Shown here: positions 33,770 through 43,225 of the stretch, piece after piece
Layout: every line of letters begins with the position of its first letter
Numbering within the stretch: the first letter of the stretch is position 1
NCBI GenBank assembly: GCA_003635255.1
Contig: PYJC01000077.1
Location: 1 to 54,924, forward strand
Reading direction: 5' to 3'
DNA length: 54,924 nt
Source of the DNA: Candidatus Poribacteria bacterium
Lineage (GTDB): Bacteria; Poribacteria; WGA-4E; WGA-3G
Made by a program: the position numbers and the translations under genes
Notes under the pieces: model-generated
What the model saw: the letters and a program-made list of their open reading frames with translations, nothing else
Databases searched by the model: none
Told to the model about the DNA's origin: nothing

Positions 33770-35110
33770 TTAAAACCAAGACACCCGTGTCCTTCGGAGG
33801 AGGTACGTCAGGTTCCCGACAGCAAGGAATGCGGTAACTGAAACGGACAGTGCGACACCAAGGATCGACCACGTTTCGATTAACCCGTACGCAATGAAAA
33901 AATTAAGTAGTGCCATTGTTACCATATTTGCGAAAATAGACCGGTACGCCTTTTGGGCGTAAAGCCCAGCATTTAGCACAGGTATGAGACAAGAGAATAG
34001 CATACCAGCACTGAGCCAGAAGAGGAGTTGTCCTATCAGTTCCACTACGGCATGATCACGTTCAGCACGTCCGTATATGAACCAACTGATTTTCTCGTGA
34101 AATATCAGCATGAACAGGGTTGCCAAGAATCCGATAATTATAGCGGCGCGTGCATTTCGGTTGAGTGTCCGTTCTAATTTTCGTTTATCGTTCACTGCAT
34201 CTTCGGCTGCCATATCGGGCAAGCCTGTTGTCGCGATACTGGTCCCGATGAGCGTCTGTAACGCAGAGAAAATCCGGAAGGCAGCGTCATAGAGTGCAAT
34301 AATTCCTTCTCCAAGTTTCGAGATGAGATATATTTCAACCAACAAGCGGTTCGTGATTTGTCGGACGGCGAAGCCGAGTGTGGGTAAGGTAACACTGTTT
34401 TTCAAAGAACGCAGTGTATCGAGTGAAACACTTGTAATTTCATACTGGTGTCCAGTCTGGTATGCTCCGATACACAACCAACCAAAGTATGCGATAAAGC
34501 CTCCGGTATAAGCGATCGCCACATAGTTTTCAAGGTTTTGTGTATCCCATAGCAGCAAAAACACAACCGCTGCGACCCCGGCAGGCAAAGCGTTTCGGAG
34601 GGCAACGGTTTTAAAACGCTGCTGACTGTTCAGGAATGCTCCGAGTACCGTGCTACCGCATCCGAATATGATTAGGGGGGCAAAGAGCCGTAACAGTCCT
34701 GTTGCCCTCTGAAGATCAATAGTTGGTTTCCCTAACAATCCAACGGTTATCCATGGTGCGAGAAGTTCAATGAGAACAAAGATCGTAAAGCCGACACCCA
34801 TAAAAAAAAAGAGGAGTCCATTTGTGAAACGTCTGTATTCTGTGTGAGTCAACTCCTTTTTGCGTGTAACAAAGAGTGGTACAAGACTAAATTTAGCACC
34901 TTCTCGGACAATCGTATCAACGACTAATACAATCTTCAATGCGGTTATAATCTCATCAGCAGTGCCGCTGAAACCGAACCGCGTTGGGATTAAGAAGGCG
35001 CGAACGAGGAGGCTCAACCCCATTCCAGCAAAGGTAATCGCCATTACCCAAAAGGTTTTGTGCTGTAGGAGTTTTTTGACCATAGCGATTGCCGGTTTAA
35101 GGATGGACAA
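33770..35110 (-). CDS. Polysaccharide flippase (MurJ/Wzx-like, MOP superfamily)
   Basis: A 446-residue membrane protein with about 12 helices and the MviN/MurJ-like N-terminal features (a helix, then LLVRAFLIPTRFG, and VREGAKFSLVPLF near 70-82). Polar residues break the helices as in lipid-linked oligosaccharide flippases. Given the surrounding glycosyltransferases and polymerase it most likely flips an undecaprenyl-linked sugar unit rather than lipid II. It begins 2 bases after the stop of the epimerase gene, so the two are probably coupled. Confidence 0.8.
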   Translation of the reverse strand: MSILKPAIAMVKKLLQHKTFWVMAITFAGMGLSLLVRAFLIPTRFGFSGTADEIITALKIVLVVDTIVREGAKFSLVPLFVTRKKELTHTEYRRFTNGLLFFFMGVGFTIFVLIELLAPWITVGLLGKPTIDLQRATGLLRLFAPLIIFGCGSTVLGAFLNSQQRFKTVALRNALPAGVAAVVFLLLWDTQNLENYVAIAYTGGFIAYFGWLCIGAYQTGHQYEITSVSLDTLRSLKNSVTLPTLGFAVRQITNRLLVEIYLISKLGEGIIALYDAAFRIFSALQTLIGTSIATTGLPDMAAEDAVNDKRKLERTLNRNARAAIIIGFLATLFMLIFHEKISWFIYGRAERDHAVVELIGQLLFWLSAGMLFSCLIPVLNAGLYAQKAYRSIFANMVTMALLNFFIAYGLIETWSILGVALSVSVTAFLAVGNLTYLLRRTRVSWF

Positions 35111-35112
35111 AC

Positions 35113-36108
35113 TTATTTCCAGCCTTCTGGCAGATTTTTGCGAATCTCAATGTCGTCAAACAATTTGGAAGTCCTTGCTCCAACGGACTTCGCCCATACC
35201 GCCATCCTCCCTAAGCCTTCTGGCAGTGTAACCTGTGAGGTCGTTCCGAAGACCTTGTGGAATTTTTCGTGTGAGCAATAGGCGTGCTTTACCTCTTCTC
35301 TTTCCCGAAGATATTTCACCGGCACCTCTTTTTCCATCGCAGTCATAACTAAATCCGCTAACTCGTTCACAGAGACGTGTTTATCCGACCCGACGTTAAA
35401 AATCTCACAAGACGCTTGGGGTATATCCACGGCACTTGCAATATGTGGTGCGACATCGGCAATGTGGGTGAACGCGCGTGTCTGCTCACCATCTCCAAAG
35501 ATAACCAACGGTTCACCTTGCATAATTTTGTTCATGAAAATGCCGACGACGTTTCGATACTTATCGCCGATATTCTGAAGTTCGCCGTAGACGTTGTGGG
35601 GTCGAAAAATGGTATAGTCCAAATCGAAGAGCCGTTTAGCAGCGACGAGTTCCTGTTCAACGGCGTATTTAGCAATGCCGTAGGAATCTTCTGGCATAGG
35701 CGTGAGTGCTTCATGCATCGGCAGTTGGTTTGCGCCGTAAACAGCAATAGAAGAGGTAAATACAAACCGTTTAACATCATAGTTGACTGCGGCATTAATG
35801 AGGTTCACACTTCCGATGAGGTTGTTCTGATAGTTAAATCGTTTGATGAAGTGGCTAAGTCCCTCTGCTGCATAAGCTGCGAGGTGATAGATATAGTCGA
35901 ATTGGTACTGTTCACAGAGTTGGTTTATCAGTGAAACATCAAGGATGCTTCCTTCAACGAAGGTTACGGTGGGGTTGAGATTGTCTCGGAAACCGCCGCT
36001 GAGGTCATCAAGTGCGACAACATCCGTATCACCATTACGAAGAAGTTCATCAACGACGTGCGCGCCCAGAAAGCCAGCCCCGCCTGTGACTAATGCTTTT
36101 TTTTTCAT
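35113..36108 (-). CDS. NAD-dependent sugar epimerase/dehydratase
   Basis: A 331-residue extended SDR: TGGAGFLGAHV at 8-18 (NAD-binding GxxGxxG), the catalytic Ser in FTSSIAVYG near 121 and YGIAKYAVEQ (Tyr about 144, Lys about 148). The C-terminal half binds the nucleotide sugar and has RAFTHIADVAP near 215. It is the UDP-glucose 4-epimerase type or a close relative and would make a sugar donor for the cluster. The ATG at 36108 lies 10 bases from a heptameric array and has no clear Shine-Dalgarno. Confidence 0.88.
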   Translation of the reverse strand: MKKKALVTGGAGFLGAHVVDELLRNGDTDVVALDDLSGGFRDNLNPTVTFVEGSILDVSLINQLCEQYQFDYIYHLAAYAAEGLSHFIKRFNYQNNLIGSVNLINAAVNYDVKRFVFTSSIAVYGANQLPMHEALTPMPEDSYGIAKYAVEQELVAAKRLFDLDYTIFRPHNVYGELQNIGDKYRNVVGIFMNKIMQGEPLVIFGDGEQTRAFTHIADVAPHIASAVDIPQASCEIFNVGSDKHVSVNELADLVMTAMEKEVPVKYLREREEVKHAYCSHEKFHKVFGTTSQVTLPEGLGRMAVWAKSVGARTSKLFDDIEIRKNLPEGWK

Positions 36109-36118
36109 ATTTTTTAAT

Positions 36119-36255
36119 AGTTATCAGTTTTCAGTTAAACTTACGTTTCGTCAAATCTCCTTTGTATTCTACAACCCAATTGTGTCGCGGCATACAAAGC
36201 GGGTGTCAAGACATAAATCTATGCCCCGATAACTGAAAGCTGATGACTGATGACC
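36119..36255. repeat. Inverted heptamer arrays flanking an 88-bp core
   Basis: Left: AGTTATC AGTTTTC AGTTAAA (36119-36139). Right: GATAACT GAAAGCT GATGACT GATGACC (36228-36255), the inverse orientation. The core holds no ORF. It has the same architecture as 30031-30198 and fills the gap between the epimerase start and the FG-GAP gene's stop. Confidence 0.65.
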
Positions 36256-36268
36256 ATTCCTCCAATAG

Positions 36269-38953
36269 CTATTTTAGGACTACGAGTTGTTTTGTTTGCT
36301 TGAATGTCGGCGTTGTTAATTCACAGATATAAACGCCGCTTGCGACCTGTTCACCGAATTCGTTTCTACCGTCCCAATACGCTGCCTGACTACGACTGAA
36401 ATAATACCCCGATGCTTGATGTCCAGAGAAAACTGTCCGCACAATCTGTCCTGACACGTTATAGATGCGTATCGTGACCTCGGTATCCTCTGCGAGTTGA
36501 TAGGGAATCCAAGTCTCAGGATTAAACGGATTCGGATAGTTGGCATAAAGTTTGGTCGCTAAAGGATTACTAACAGGCATCAACAGTTGCTTTAGGAAGC
36601 GTTTTACTACCGCTTTTTGTGTAGCATTCCCTGGGATTTCTTCAATTTTTTGGTAAAAAGAATGGAGATAGGTGATAGCGGCATCTGACAACGAAGTGAT
36701 ACTATTTGATGTAGCATTTAGCATTGGTTTAGTTTGATATTTTTCGCTCGGTGCTGCAGCCATGCTCTGATTTTCTTCAATAGCTTTGACAATCAAAATC
36801 AGATCCTCAAGGTTTACCTGTCCGTCTTTATTGGTATCCACTCGTGGGTTTGTAGGTGGGTTTTCTCCGAAGTGTACGACGACAATAAGGAAGTCAATTA
36901 TATCCACATGTCCATCCTGATTAACATCGCCCGGAAGCAACGTTTGCACACCCTCTTCAAGGATGTGCAACACCTGGTTCACTGTTACATCTGTCAACTT
37001 TTGAACGATACCGCTGGGCCAGTGAATAGTCAATTCGCTGACTTTTTCATTCTGAGCGAGTCCAAAGTGGATGCGTTTCTGGTCTTGCTGTGCCCAATGG
37101 ACCCCGCCTCCATTTTCCCGGAGTTGGGTTTTCCCATCAGGTGTCGTTGCGAAAAGCCTCGCCCCGATTCCATCGCGATTGGAAACGGTTCCTTCTAAAT
37201 CGATTTGTAACCAATTATTGTCACCACCGAGGTTTCGGAAAAGTTGATCGGGGCCTTCGCTAACGGGGTATGCGCCTCTGCCGTTGGTGACATAGAGATC
37301 AAGGTATCCATCTTTGTCGTAGTCGGCCATTGTTACACTTTGTCCTTGTCCCTGCGTGCTCCCGTTCGCTCCACCAGCATCAGTACGTTGGATAAACGTG
37401 CCGTCCCCTTGGTTCTCATAAAGGTGATTAGGCAGGTTTCCCGTACTAATTGAACGAACGAGATAGAGATCAATGTCCATATCGTTATCAAAGTCGCCTG
37501 CTGCCACACAACACCCGTTTTCAAAGTTATTAAAAATCCCGATGGTCTTAGCATTCTGGAATCCATTTCCTTGGTTAATCAGGAGTTGAGACGAAGGCTG
37601 CTCGCGCAGATCTGCTGTAGCAAAGTTAATAGTTTGTAGTTCTGATATAGGTTGTGTTGCTTCTATTCTCCCTATTGAAGATGGCAGTTTGTAAATGAGT
37701 GTCCATGTTTTTGTATCCGGTTGATAACCTATATAGATTCCGTATACGGCGTTTTCAGGGCGCGGTTTCAGTCCTACAACTCTTGGATCATCTGGGGTGA
37801 GCGTGACTTCAAAGGTCGCGGATCGGAGATTTGGTGTTACCCCTTGAAATTGACCTCCATCAAATGCTGTTACCTTGCGTCCATCAGCCCCAATGTTAAC
37901 GAGGGGCAATCGCGGTCCCCATTCCGAGTAAATTTGAAAAGAGACGTCGCCTTCTGTCTTGAAACTAACTCCTTTTTCTGTTGGGTTGTTGCGTATGTCC
38001 AATTTTAATCTCCAAGGGTCTATTTGCTCTGCGTATGCCTGATAGACTCCACGGGCAAAAAAGAAATCTGGGAGCAGGTCTCCATTGAAATCTGCGATTG
38101 CGGCATCTTGTACAGAGTACGCTGTGGGCATACTGAGCGTACCGACCAAGTCCCTAAAGAGGGTTCCAGACGTATCATATATTGTGAGTGGGTTTCCTGC
38201 AGATTCCTCGTAGTCCTGCTGTTCGCAGCAGGTTCCGGATGTATCATATATTGCGAGCGGGTATCTTTTATTACTAACGATGACTTCCATATTTCCATCT
38301 GCGGTTATGTCGGTGTATTGTGCTAACTTGCCACTGTCTTGCTCGAAGCCTGCGATAGCGGTGATATCTTCAAAACCGTTCATTGTTTGTCCAAACAAGG
38401 CGGATGCGACTAAGGTCCCGGTACTATCTTTCCCAGTATCGCCTAAGAGCAGGACATCAAGCCGTCCATCACGATTTGAATCGAACCAGAGAGGCGTTCT
38501 CCCTCGTAGATATGGGTAATCCAGGCCGAATTCGGCGGCACGGTCTATCAAGTTGCCGTTTTCATTTACATAAAAATGGTTGGCATGGTTCTTGTTTAAT
38601 TTACCCGATCCACCTCCGGCTCCTGATAATATGATCATATCCTGGTCGCCGTCATTATCGAAGTCTGCCCATGCTACGCCGTGCGTATCTGAAGTGGGAT
38701 TCGCGTTCCACACCTCGTCGATAATATTTGTAAAAGTGCCATCGCCATTATTTCGGTAGAGACTCGGTTTGTGTCGGTGATTCGTAGCCCATAAGTCGAG
38801 ATATCCATCCCCATCAAAATCACCCCAAGCGTTTCCCCAGCTTTCTCCGATTCGGGTAATCCCTGCTTGCTGTGATACATCTTCAAATTGAATGTCACTT
38901 GATGCTATGGGTGTTAGGGAAAAAATGAGCATTAACGTTATTAGAATTCGCAT
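36269..38953 (-). CDS. Secreted FG-GAP/ASPIC-UnbV protein with dockerin and sorting tail
   Basis: An 894-residue secreted protein with a signal peptide (1-19, ending ASS). Many FG-GAP/VCBS units follow, e.g. GDFDGDGYLDLW, ADFDNDGDQDM, ADFNGDLLPDFF and ADYDKDGYLDLY, which build a calcium-binding beta-propeller. An ASPIC/UnbV segment (GIGARLFATTPDG to TIHWPSG) lies near 600-660. Then comes a dockerin-like pair (DVNQDGHVD, DTNKDGQVN) and the NPFNPETWIPYQL tail to the final VLK. Around residues 230-265 a short stretch (IYDTSGT) is duplicated with a Cys-Cys-Glu-Gln-Gln linker. Likely a cell-surface adhesion or binding protein. Confidence 0.85.
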   Translation of the reverse strand: MRILITLMLIFSLTPIASSDIQFEDVSQQAGITRIGESWGNAWGDFDGDGYLDLWATNHRHKPSLYRNNGDGTFTNIIDEVWNANPTSDTHGVAWADFDNDGDQDMIILSGAGGGSGKLNKNHANHFYVNENGNLIDRAAEFGLDYPYLRGRTPLWFDSNRDGRLDVLLLGDTGKDSTGTLVASALFGQTMNGFEDITAIAGFEQDSGKLAQYTDITADGNMEVIVSNKRYPLAIYDTSGTCCEQQDYEESAGNPLTIYDTSGTLFRDLVGTLSMPTAYSVQDAAIADFNGDLLPDFFFARGVYQAYAEQIDPWRLKLDIRNNPTEKGVSFKTEGDVSFQIYSEWGPRLPLVNIGADGRKVTAFDGGQFQGVTPNLRSATFEVTLTPDDPRVVGLKPRPENAVYGIYIGYQPDTKTWTLIYKLPSSIGRIEATQPISELQTINFATADLREQPSSQLLINQGNGFQNAKTIGIFNNFENGCCVAAGDFDNDMDIDLYLVRSISTGNLPNHLYENQGDGTFIQRTDAGGANGSTQGQGQSVTMADYDKDGYLDLYVTNGRGAYPVSEGPDQLFRNLGGDNNWLQIDLEGTVSNRDGIGARLFATTPDGKTQLRENGGGVHWAQQDQKRIHFGLAQNEKVSELTIHWPSGIVQKLTDVTVNQVLHILEEGVQTLLPGDVNQDGHVDIIDFLIVVVHFGENPPTNPRVDTNKDGQVNLEDLILIVKAIEENQSMAAAPSEKYQTKPMLNATSNSITSLSDAAITYLHSFYQKIEEIPGNATQKAVVKRFLKQLLMPVSNPLATKLYANYPNPFNPETWIPYQLAEDTEVTIRIYNVSGQIVRTVFSGHQASGYYFSRSQAAYWDGRNEFGEQVASGVYICELTTPTFKQTKQLVVLK

Positions 38954-39172
38954 TTTTCTCTCCTTAGGATGTCGTCCTTTAAAATTCTCCTTACACCATT
39001 TCTAAATAATGATATTGCCTTACGGGTTTTCATGGAATATGTGGCGATGCAGAATGAACTATTCGATTGAAAATAGGTCCGTTATTGGATTTACCAGAGC
39101 ATCCCAATTGAGAAATTGAGAGGTCACCAGAGTTGGAAAACAGAACAGCACTTGGCTTTACTTGATTTGATA

Positions 39173-41293
39173 CTATTTTGCGATGATCATTTTGCCAGTA
39201 GCTGTAAAATCACCAGCAGTAAGCGTATAGAAATAGACTCCGCTCGCTACAGACTCACCGAACTCATTCTGACCCTCCCAATGGGCAGCTCGGGATTTGG
39301 TGTCATAAACGCCTGCCGACAATTGTCCTAATTCCAATGTTTTTATGAGTTTGCCATCTGCAGAATGGATTGAGATACGAACCGTCGCTGGCTCTGCCAA
39401 CTGATAGGGTATCCACGTCTCAGGATTGAAGGGGTTTGGATAATTCGCCAACAGTGCCGTTGTTTTCGGCAGTGTCTCTGCAAGGGTAAGAGCTGCCAGG
39501 AGCTGCTCCAAAACAGCAATTCCCTTTTGTGTGTGTGGATCTTGGGCATCAAGTTGCTTGGCGAGAGCAATCCACCGTGCGAGATTTGGGGCAGTAAGAC
39601 CGGATATCTCGACTGAACTATTCCTGAGTGCGGGGGCGGCAGCAGCGGCATTTATCTCCGCTGCAACAGCGATCAGGTCCTTCACATCAACAACCCCATC
39701 TCCGTTGACATCCGGATAAATGTTAGAGGAAATTGAATCTGCAAAGTTGGGATTGAGATGGTAGCGTGCAACTAAAATAAGATCTGCCAGGTTCACAGTG
39801 CCATCTCGATTCACATCTGCTGCTTTGGTAGGAGGCTCTGTTTGATCACTATTATCATATTCCATCAGATTCCCTATCAAACCCTCAATGGGGGAGAAAT
39901 CCGATATATGATTGCCGCTAAGATCAAGAATTATTAGATTTGTCAGATTTTTAAGCGGGGACACATCTACTACGTGGTTGTCGTGAAGATCAAGTTCCGT
40001 CAGATTTAGCAATAGGCTCAGAGGAGATATATTCGATAGCCGATTGCCATCAAGATCGAGTATTGTCAAATTCGTCAGATTTGTCAAATCGGATATATCT
40101 GATATTTGGTTGTCATCAAGATCAAGATCTACAAGATTCACCAAATTTTTGAGTGGGGATATATCTGATATGCGATTATCATGAAGATCCAGTACTGTGA
40201 GATTTGTCAAATTTTTCAGCGGGGCTATATCCGATATGCGGTTGTCGTCAAGATCAAGTTCCATTAGATTTATTAAATTTTTGAGTGGGGATATATCCGA
40301 GATCTTGTTTCCATCAAGATCTAGCAGGGTTGTCAGTCTTGTCATATCTTTGAGAGGAGACACATCTGATATCTCGTTGTCGTCAAGATCAAGTTCTTCT
40401 ATTCTTGTCAAATTTTTCAGAGGAGACACATCTGATATTTTGTTGCCATGAAGATCTAGGAATCTCATTTTTCTCATATCTTTGAGAGGAGACACATTCA
40501 ATATCATGTTTGTGTCAATATCTAAGTGTCTCAGTTTCGTCATATCTTTAAGTGGAAATATATCGGATATCTGGTTGTCAGAAGCATCCAGAACTATCAG
40601 ATTTGTCATATCTTTGAGCGGGGACACATCCGATACGTTATTAGTGTCGAAATCCAAGTATTCCAGATTCGTCAAATTCTTCAGAGAAGACAGATCCGAA
40701 ACCATATTGGATTCAATATCTAGGCGCGTCAGGTTTGTCAAAACGCCGAACGGTGAGACATCTGAGATTTGGTTGTAGCCGACATGTAAGTATGTTAGGT
40801 TTGTCAAAACGCCGAGCGGTGAGACATCTGAGATTTGGTTTCCTCTAAGAGAAAGCCATGTGAGATTTGTCAGACCTTCCAGCGGAGATATATCCGATAT
40901 ATTATAGTTAGTGTGAAGATCTAGCACTGTCAGGTTTGTCAAATTTTTGAGCGGAGACAGATCTGATATGCGATTGCCTCCGAGATGCAACTCTATCAAG
41001 TTGATAGCAAACTCCAGCCCATTTAGATTGCGAATACCGGATTTAACTACCTCTAACGATTTTAAATTTTCCATATCCGCATGTGTGATGTCGGTATCTA
41101 CCTCTTTGCCCAATACTGACCTAAGAACAGCGCGGAGATTAGGGTCCGGGATGTGGACGGTTTGCGCGGTTGCTATCCGACTCGGAATAAAAAGGACACC
41201 GGTGGATAGAATCAGGAGGATAATACATATTAATTTCGACCCTTGGTTTAAGATTTGTGTATGTGTTGATTTGGTATATGTGATAAGTTCCAT
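39173..41293 (-). CDS. Secreted leucine-rich-repeat protein with dockerin and sorting tail (paralogue 1)
   Basis: A 706-residue protein: signal peptide (hydrophobic about 23-40, cleavage after TAQ), a cap, then about 16 internalin-like 22-residue repeats of the form ISDVSPLKNLTNLTxLDLxxN up to about residue 440. One repeat is a residue longer. Next comes a dockerin-like pair (DVNRDGTVN, DVNGDGVVD), a helical linker and the NYPNPFNPETWIPYQL tail. Such proteins usually bind protein partners outside the cell. It is a clear paralogue of the next gene, including the N-terminal YTKSTH and the C-terminal 200 residues. No cohesin is seen in the window to bind the dockerins. Confidence 0.9.
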   Translation of the reverse strand: MELITYTKSTHTQILNQGSKLICIILLILSTGVLFIPSRIATAQTVHIPDPNLRAVLRSVLGKEVDTDITHADMENLKSLEVVKSGIRNLNGLEFAINLIELHLGGNRISDLSPLKNLTNLTVLDLHTNYNISDISPLEGLTNLTWLSLRGNQISDVSPLGVLTNLTYLHVGYNQISDVSPFGVLTNLTRLDIESNMVSDLSSLKNLTNLEYLDFDTNNVSDVSPLKDMTNLIVLDASDNQISDIFPLKDMTKLRHLDIDTNMILNVSPLKDMRKMRFLDLHGNKISDVSPLKNLTRIEELDLDDNEISDVSPLKDMTRLTTLLDLDGNKISDISPLKNLINLMELDLDDNRISDIAPLKNLTNLTVLDLHDNRISDISPLKNLVNLVDLDLDDNQISDISDLTNLTNLTILDLDGNRLSNISPLSLLLNLTELDLHDNHVVDVSPLKNLTNLIILDLSGNHISDFSPIEGLIGNLMEYDNSDQTEPPTKAADVNRDGTVNLADLILVARYHLNPNFADSISSNIYPDVNGDGVVDVKDLIAVAAEINAAAAAPALRNSSVEISGLTAPNLARWIALAKQLDAQDPHTQKGIAVLEQLLAALTLAETLPKTTALLANYPNPFNPETWIPYQLAEPATVRISIHSADGKLIKTLELGQLSAGVYDTKSRAAHWEGQNEFGESVASGVYFYTLTAGDFTATGKMIIAK

Positions 41294-41325
41294 TAAACCT
41301 ATTGTCCTTTACTTAGATTTCGGTA

Positions 41326-43050
41326 TTACTTCCGGATAAACATTTTACCGGTAGCTGTGAAGTCATCAGCAGTAAGCGTATAGAAATAGACTCCGCTTGC
41401 CACGGATTCACCCAACTGGTTCCGACCATCCCAATATGCAGCGCGAGCTTTGTGTTTATATACGCCTGCGGGTAATTGTCCTAATTCCAAAATTCGGACA
41501 AGCTTTCCATCCGTAGAATGGATTGAGATACTAACCGTTGCTGGTTCTGCCAACTGATACGGGATCCACGTCTCGGGATTAAAGGGATTTGGATAATTCA
41601 CCAGCAGGGCTGTCTTTTTTGGCGGTGCCTCTGCGAGGGTAAGAGCTGCTAGGAGCTGCTCCAAGACATCAATTCCCTTTTGCGTGCGCGAGTCCTGGGC
41701 ATCCAGATGCTTAGCGAGGGCAATCCATCGCACGAGATTCGCGGTAGTAAGACTGGTTACCTCAACCGAATTGTTCCTGAGTGCGGGGGCGGTAGCAGCG
41801 GCATCCATCTTCGCCGCAACAGCGATTAGGTCTTCCACATCAACAATCGCATCGCCGTTGACATCCGGATAGATATTAGAAGAAATTAAATCTGCAAAAT
41901 TGGGATCGAGATAGTTACGAGCGACTATGATGAGATCCGTCACATCCACAATACCATCTCGGTTCACATCCTCTGGTTTGATGGGAGACTCTGTTTGGTC
42001 CCTATTATCATATTCCATCAGATTTTCTATCAATCCAGCAATGGGGGAAAAATCCGATATATGATTGCCGCTAAGATATAGAATTGTCAAATTTGTTAAA
42101 TTTTTGAGAGGAGCCACATCGACTATCTCGTTGTCGTCCAGCTTCAGGAACGTAAGTTTTGTTAAATTTTTAAGCGGAGACAGATCTGAAACCCGGTTTT
42201 CGTGAAACATCAAGCGGCGCAGTTTTATCGAGTTTTTGACGGGTGAGATATCTGATATTTGGTTACCGTGAAGATCCAGGAATGCGAGTTTCGTCAAGTT
42301 TTCGATGGGTGAGATATCTGATATTTCGTTGTCGTTAAAATCCAGGAACGTAAGTTTCGTCAAATCTTTGACGGGTGAGATATCTGATATTTCGTTGTCG
42401 TCCATATGTAGTTCTGTAAGGTTTGGCAAATCTTTGATCGCGGATATATCCGATATTTTATTTTCGTCAAGATTCAGAAATGTGAGTTTCGTCAAGTTCT
42501 TGATGAGTGAGATATCTGATATTTCGTTGTACCCAATATGCAGGTATGTGAGATTTATCAAATCTTTCAGCGGGGACATATCTGATATTTGGTTTCCTCT
42601 AAGGGAAAGCGATGTGAGTTTCGTCAAATTTTTGAGAGGTGTCACATCCGATAACAACTCATTACGCTGGATATCCAGGACCGCCAGTTTGGTCAAACCT
42701 TTGAGTGCGGATACATCCAAGATTTGGTTTTTCCCAAGATAGAGTTCAGAAAGATTGATAGCATACTCAAGACCGGTTATATTGCGAACACCGGATTCAA
42801 AGGCATCAAATGACTCCAAGCTCGCCATGTCCATCTGAGTGATGGCTTCACTCGCCTCCTTGTCCAATGCTACTTCAATAACAGCGCGAAGACTGAGATC
42901 AGGAATATGGACGATCTGAGCAGTTGCGATTTGGAAATGTCCGAAAAAAACCACGCTCATGATAAAAATTAGGATGATGCCTTGGGCAAGTCTCTGATTT
43001 TGTCGTTTAGATTCAATGTGCGTTGATTTAGTATATGCGAAAAATCTCAA
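41326..43050 (-). CDS. Secreted leucine-rich-repeat protein with dockerin and sorting tail (paralogue 2)
   Basis: A 574-residue paralogue of the previous protein with about 10-11 repeats of 22 residues instead of about 16. It has the same signal region (YTKSTH, then a hydrophobic stretch ending TAQIVHIPD), the same dockerin-like pair (DVNRDGIVD, DVNGDAIVD) and the same tail (NYPNPFNPETWIPYQL to the final IRK). The difference in length lies only in the repeat block, so the genes differ by gain or loss of repeat units. The two genes are 32 bases apart in tandem. Confidence 0.9.
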   Translation of the reverse strand: MRFFAYTKSTHIESKRQNQRLAQGIILIFIMSVVFFGHFQIATAQIVHIPDLSLRAVIEVALDKEASEAITQMDMASLESFDAFESGVRNITGLEYAINLSELYLGKNQILDVSALKGLTKLAVLDIQRNELLSDVTPLKNLTKLTSLSLRGNQISDMSPLKDLINLTYLHIGYNEISDISLIKNLTKLTFLNLDENKISDISAIKDLPNLTELHMDDNEISDISPVKDLTKLTFLDFNDNEISDISPIENLTKLAFLDLHGNQISDISPVKNSIKLRRLMFHENRVSDLSPLKNLTKLTFLKLDDNEIVDVAPLKNLTNLTILYLSGNHISDFSPIAGLIENLMEYDNRDQTESPIKPEDVNRDGIVDVTDLIIVARNYLDPNFADLISSNIYPDVNGDAIVDVEDLIAVAAKMDAAATAPALRNNSVEVTSLTTANLVRWIALAKHLDAQDSRTQKGIDVLEQLLAALTLAEAPPKKTALLVNYPNPFNPETWIPYQLAEPATVSISIHSTDGKLVRILELGQLPAGVYKHKARAAYWDGRNQLGESVASGVYFYTLTADDFTATGKMFIRK

Positions 43051-43225
43051 GAAATCACGCTCCTGTGTTTAGATCAACAGGTACACTTGGGTTAGATACG
43101 GGTAGTTTTTCAGCTATTGTATCACTTGCAGATGCCGCGGGGATCCTGATAGTAGGTTTATCCACATTGAGATGTGCGATAAATCGCCCCCAAGGTTCCA
43201 CGCGGCTATCTATTACTTTGATAGA

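Noticed and set aside
39900..41000. Regularly spaced similar sequences that could suggest a CRISPR array
   Set aside because: The 66-base period is the 22-residue leucine-rich repeat of a coding gene; no constant repeat with unique spacers.
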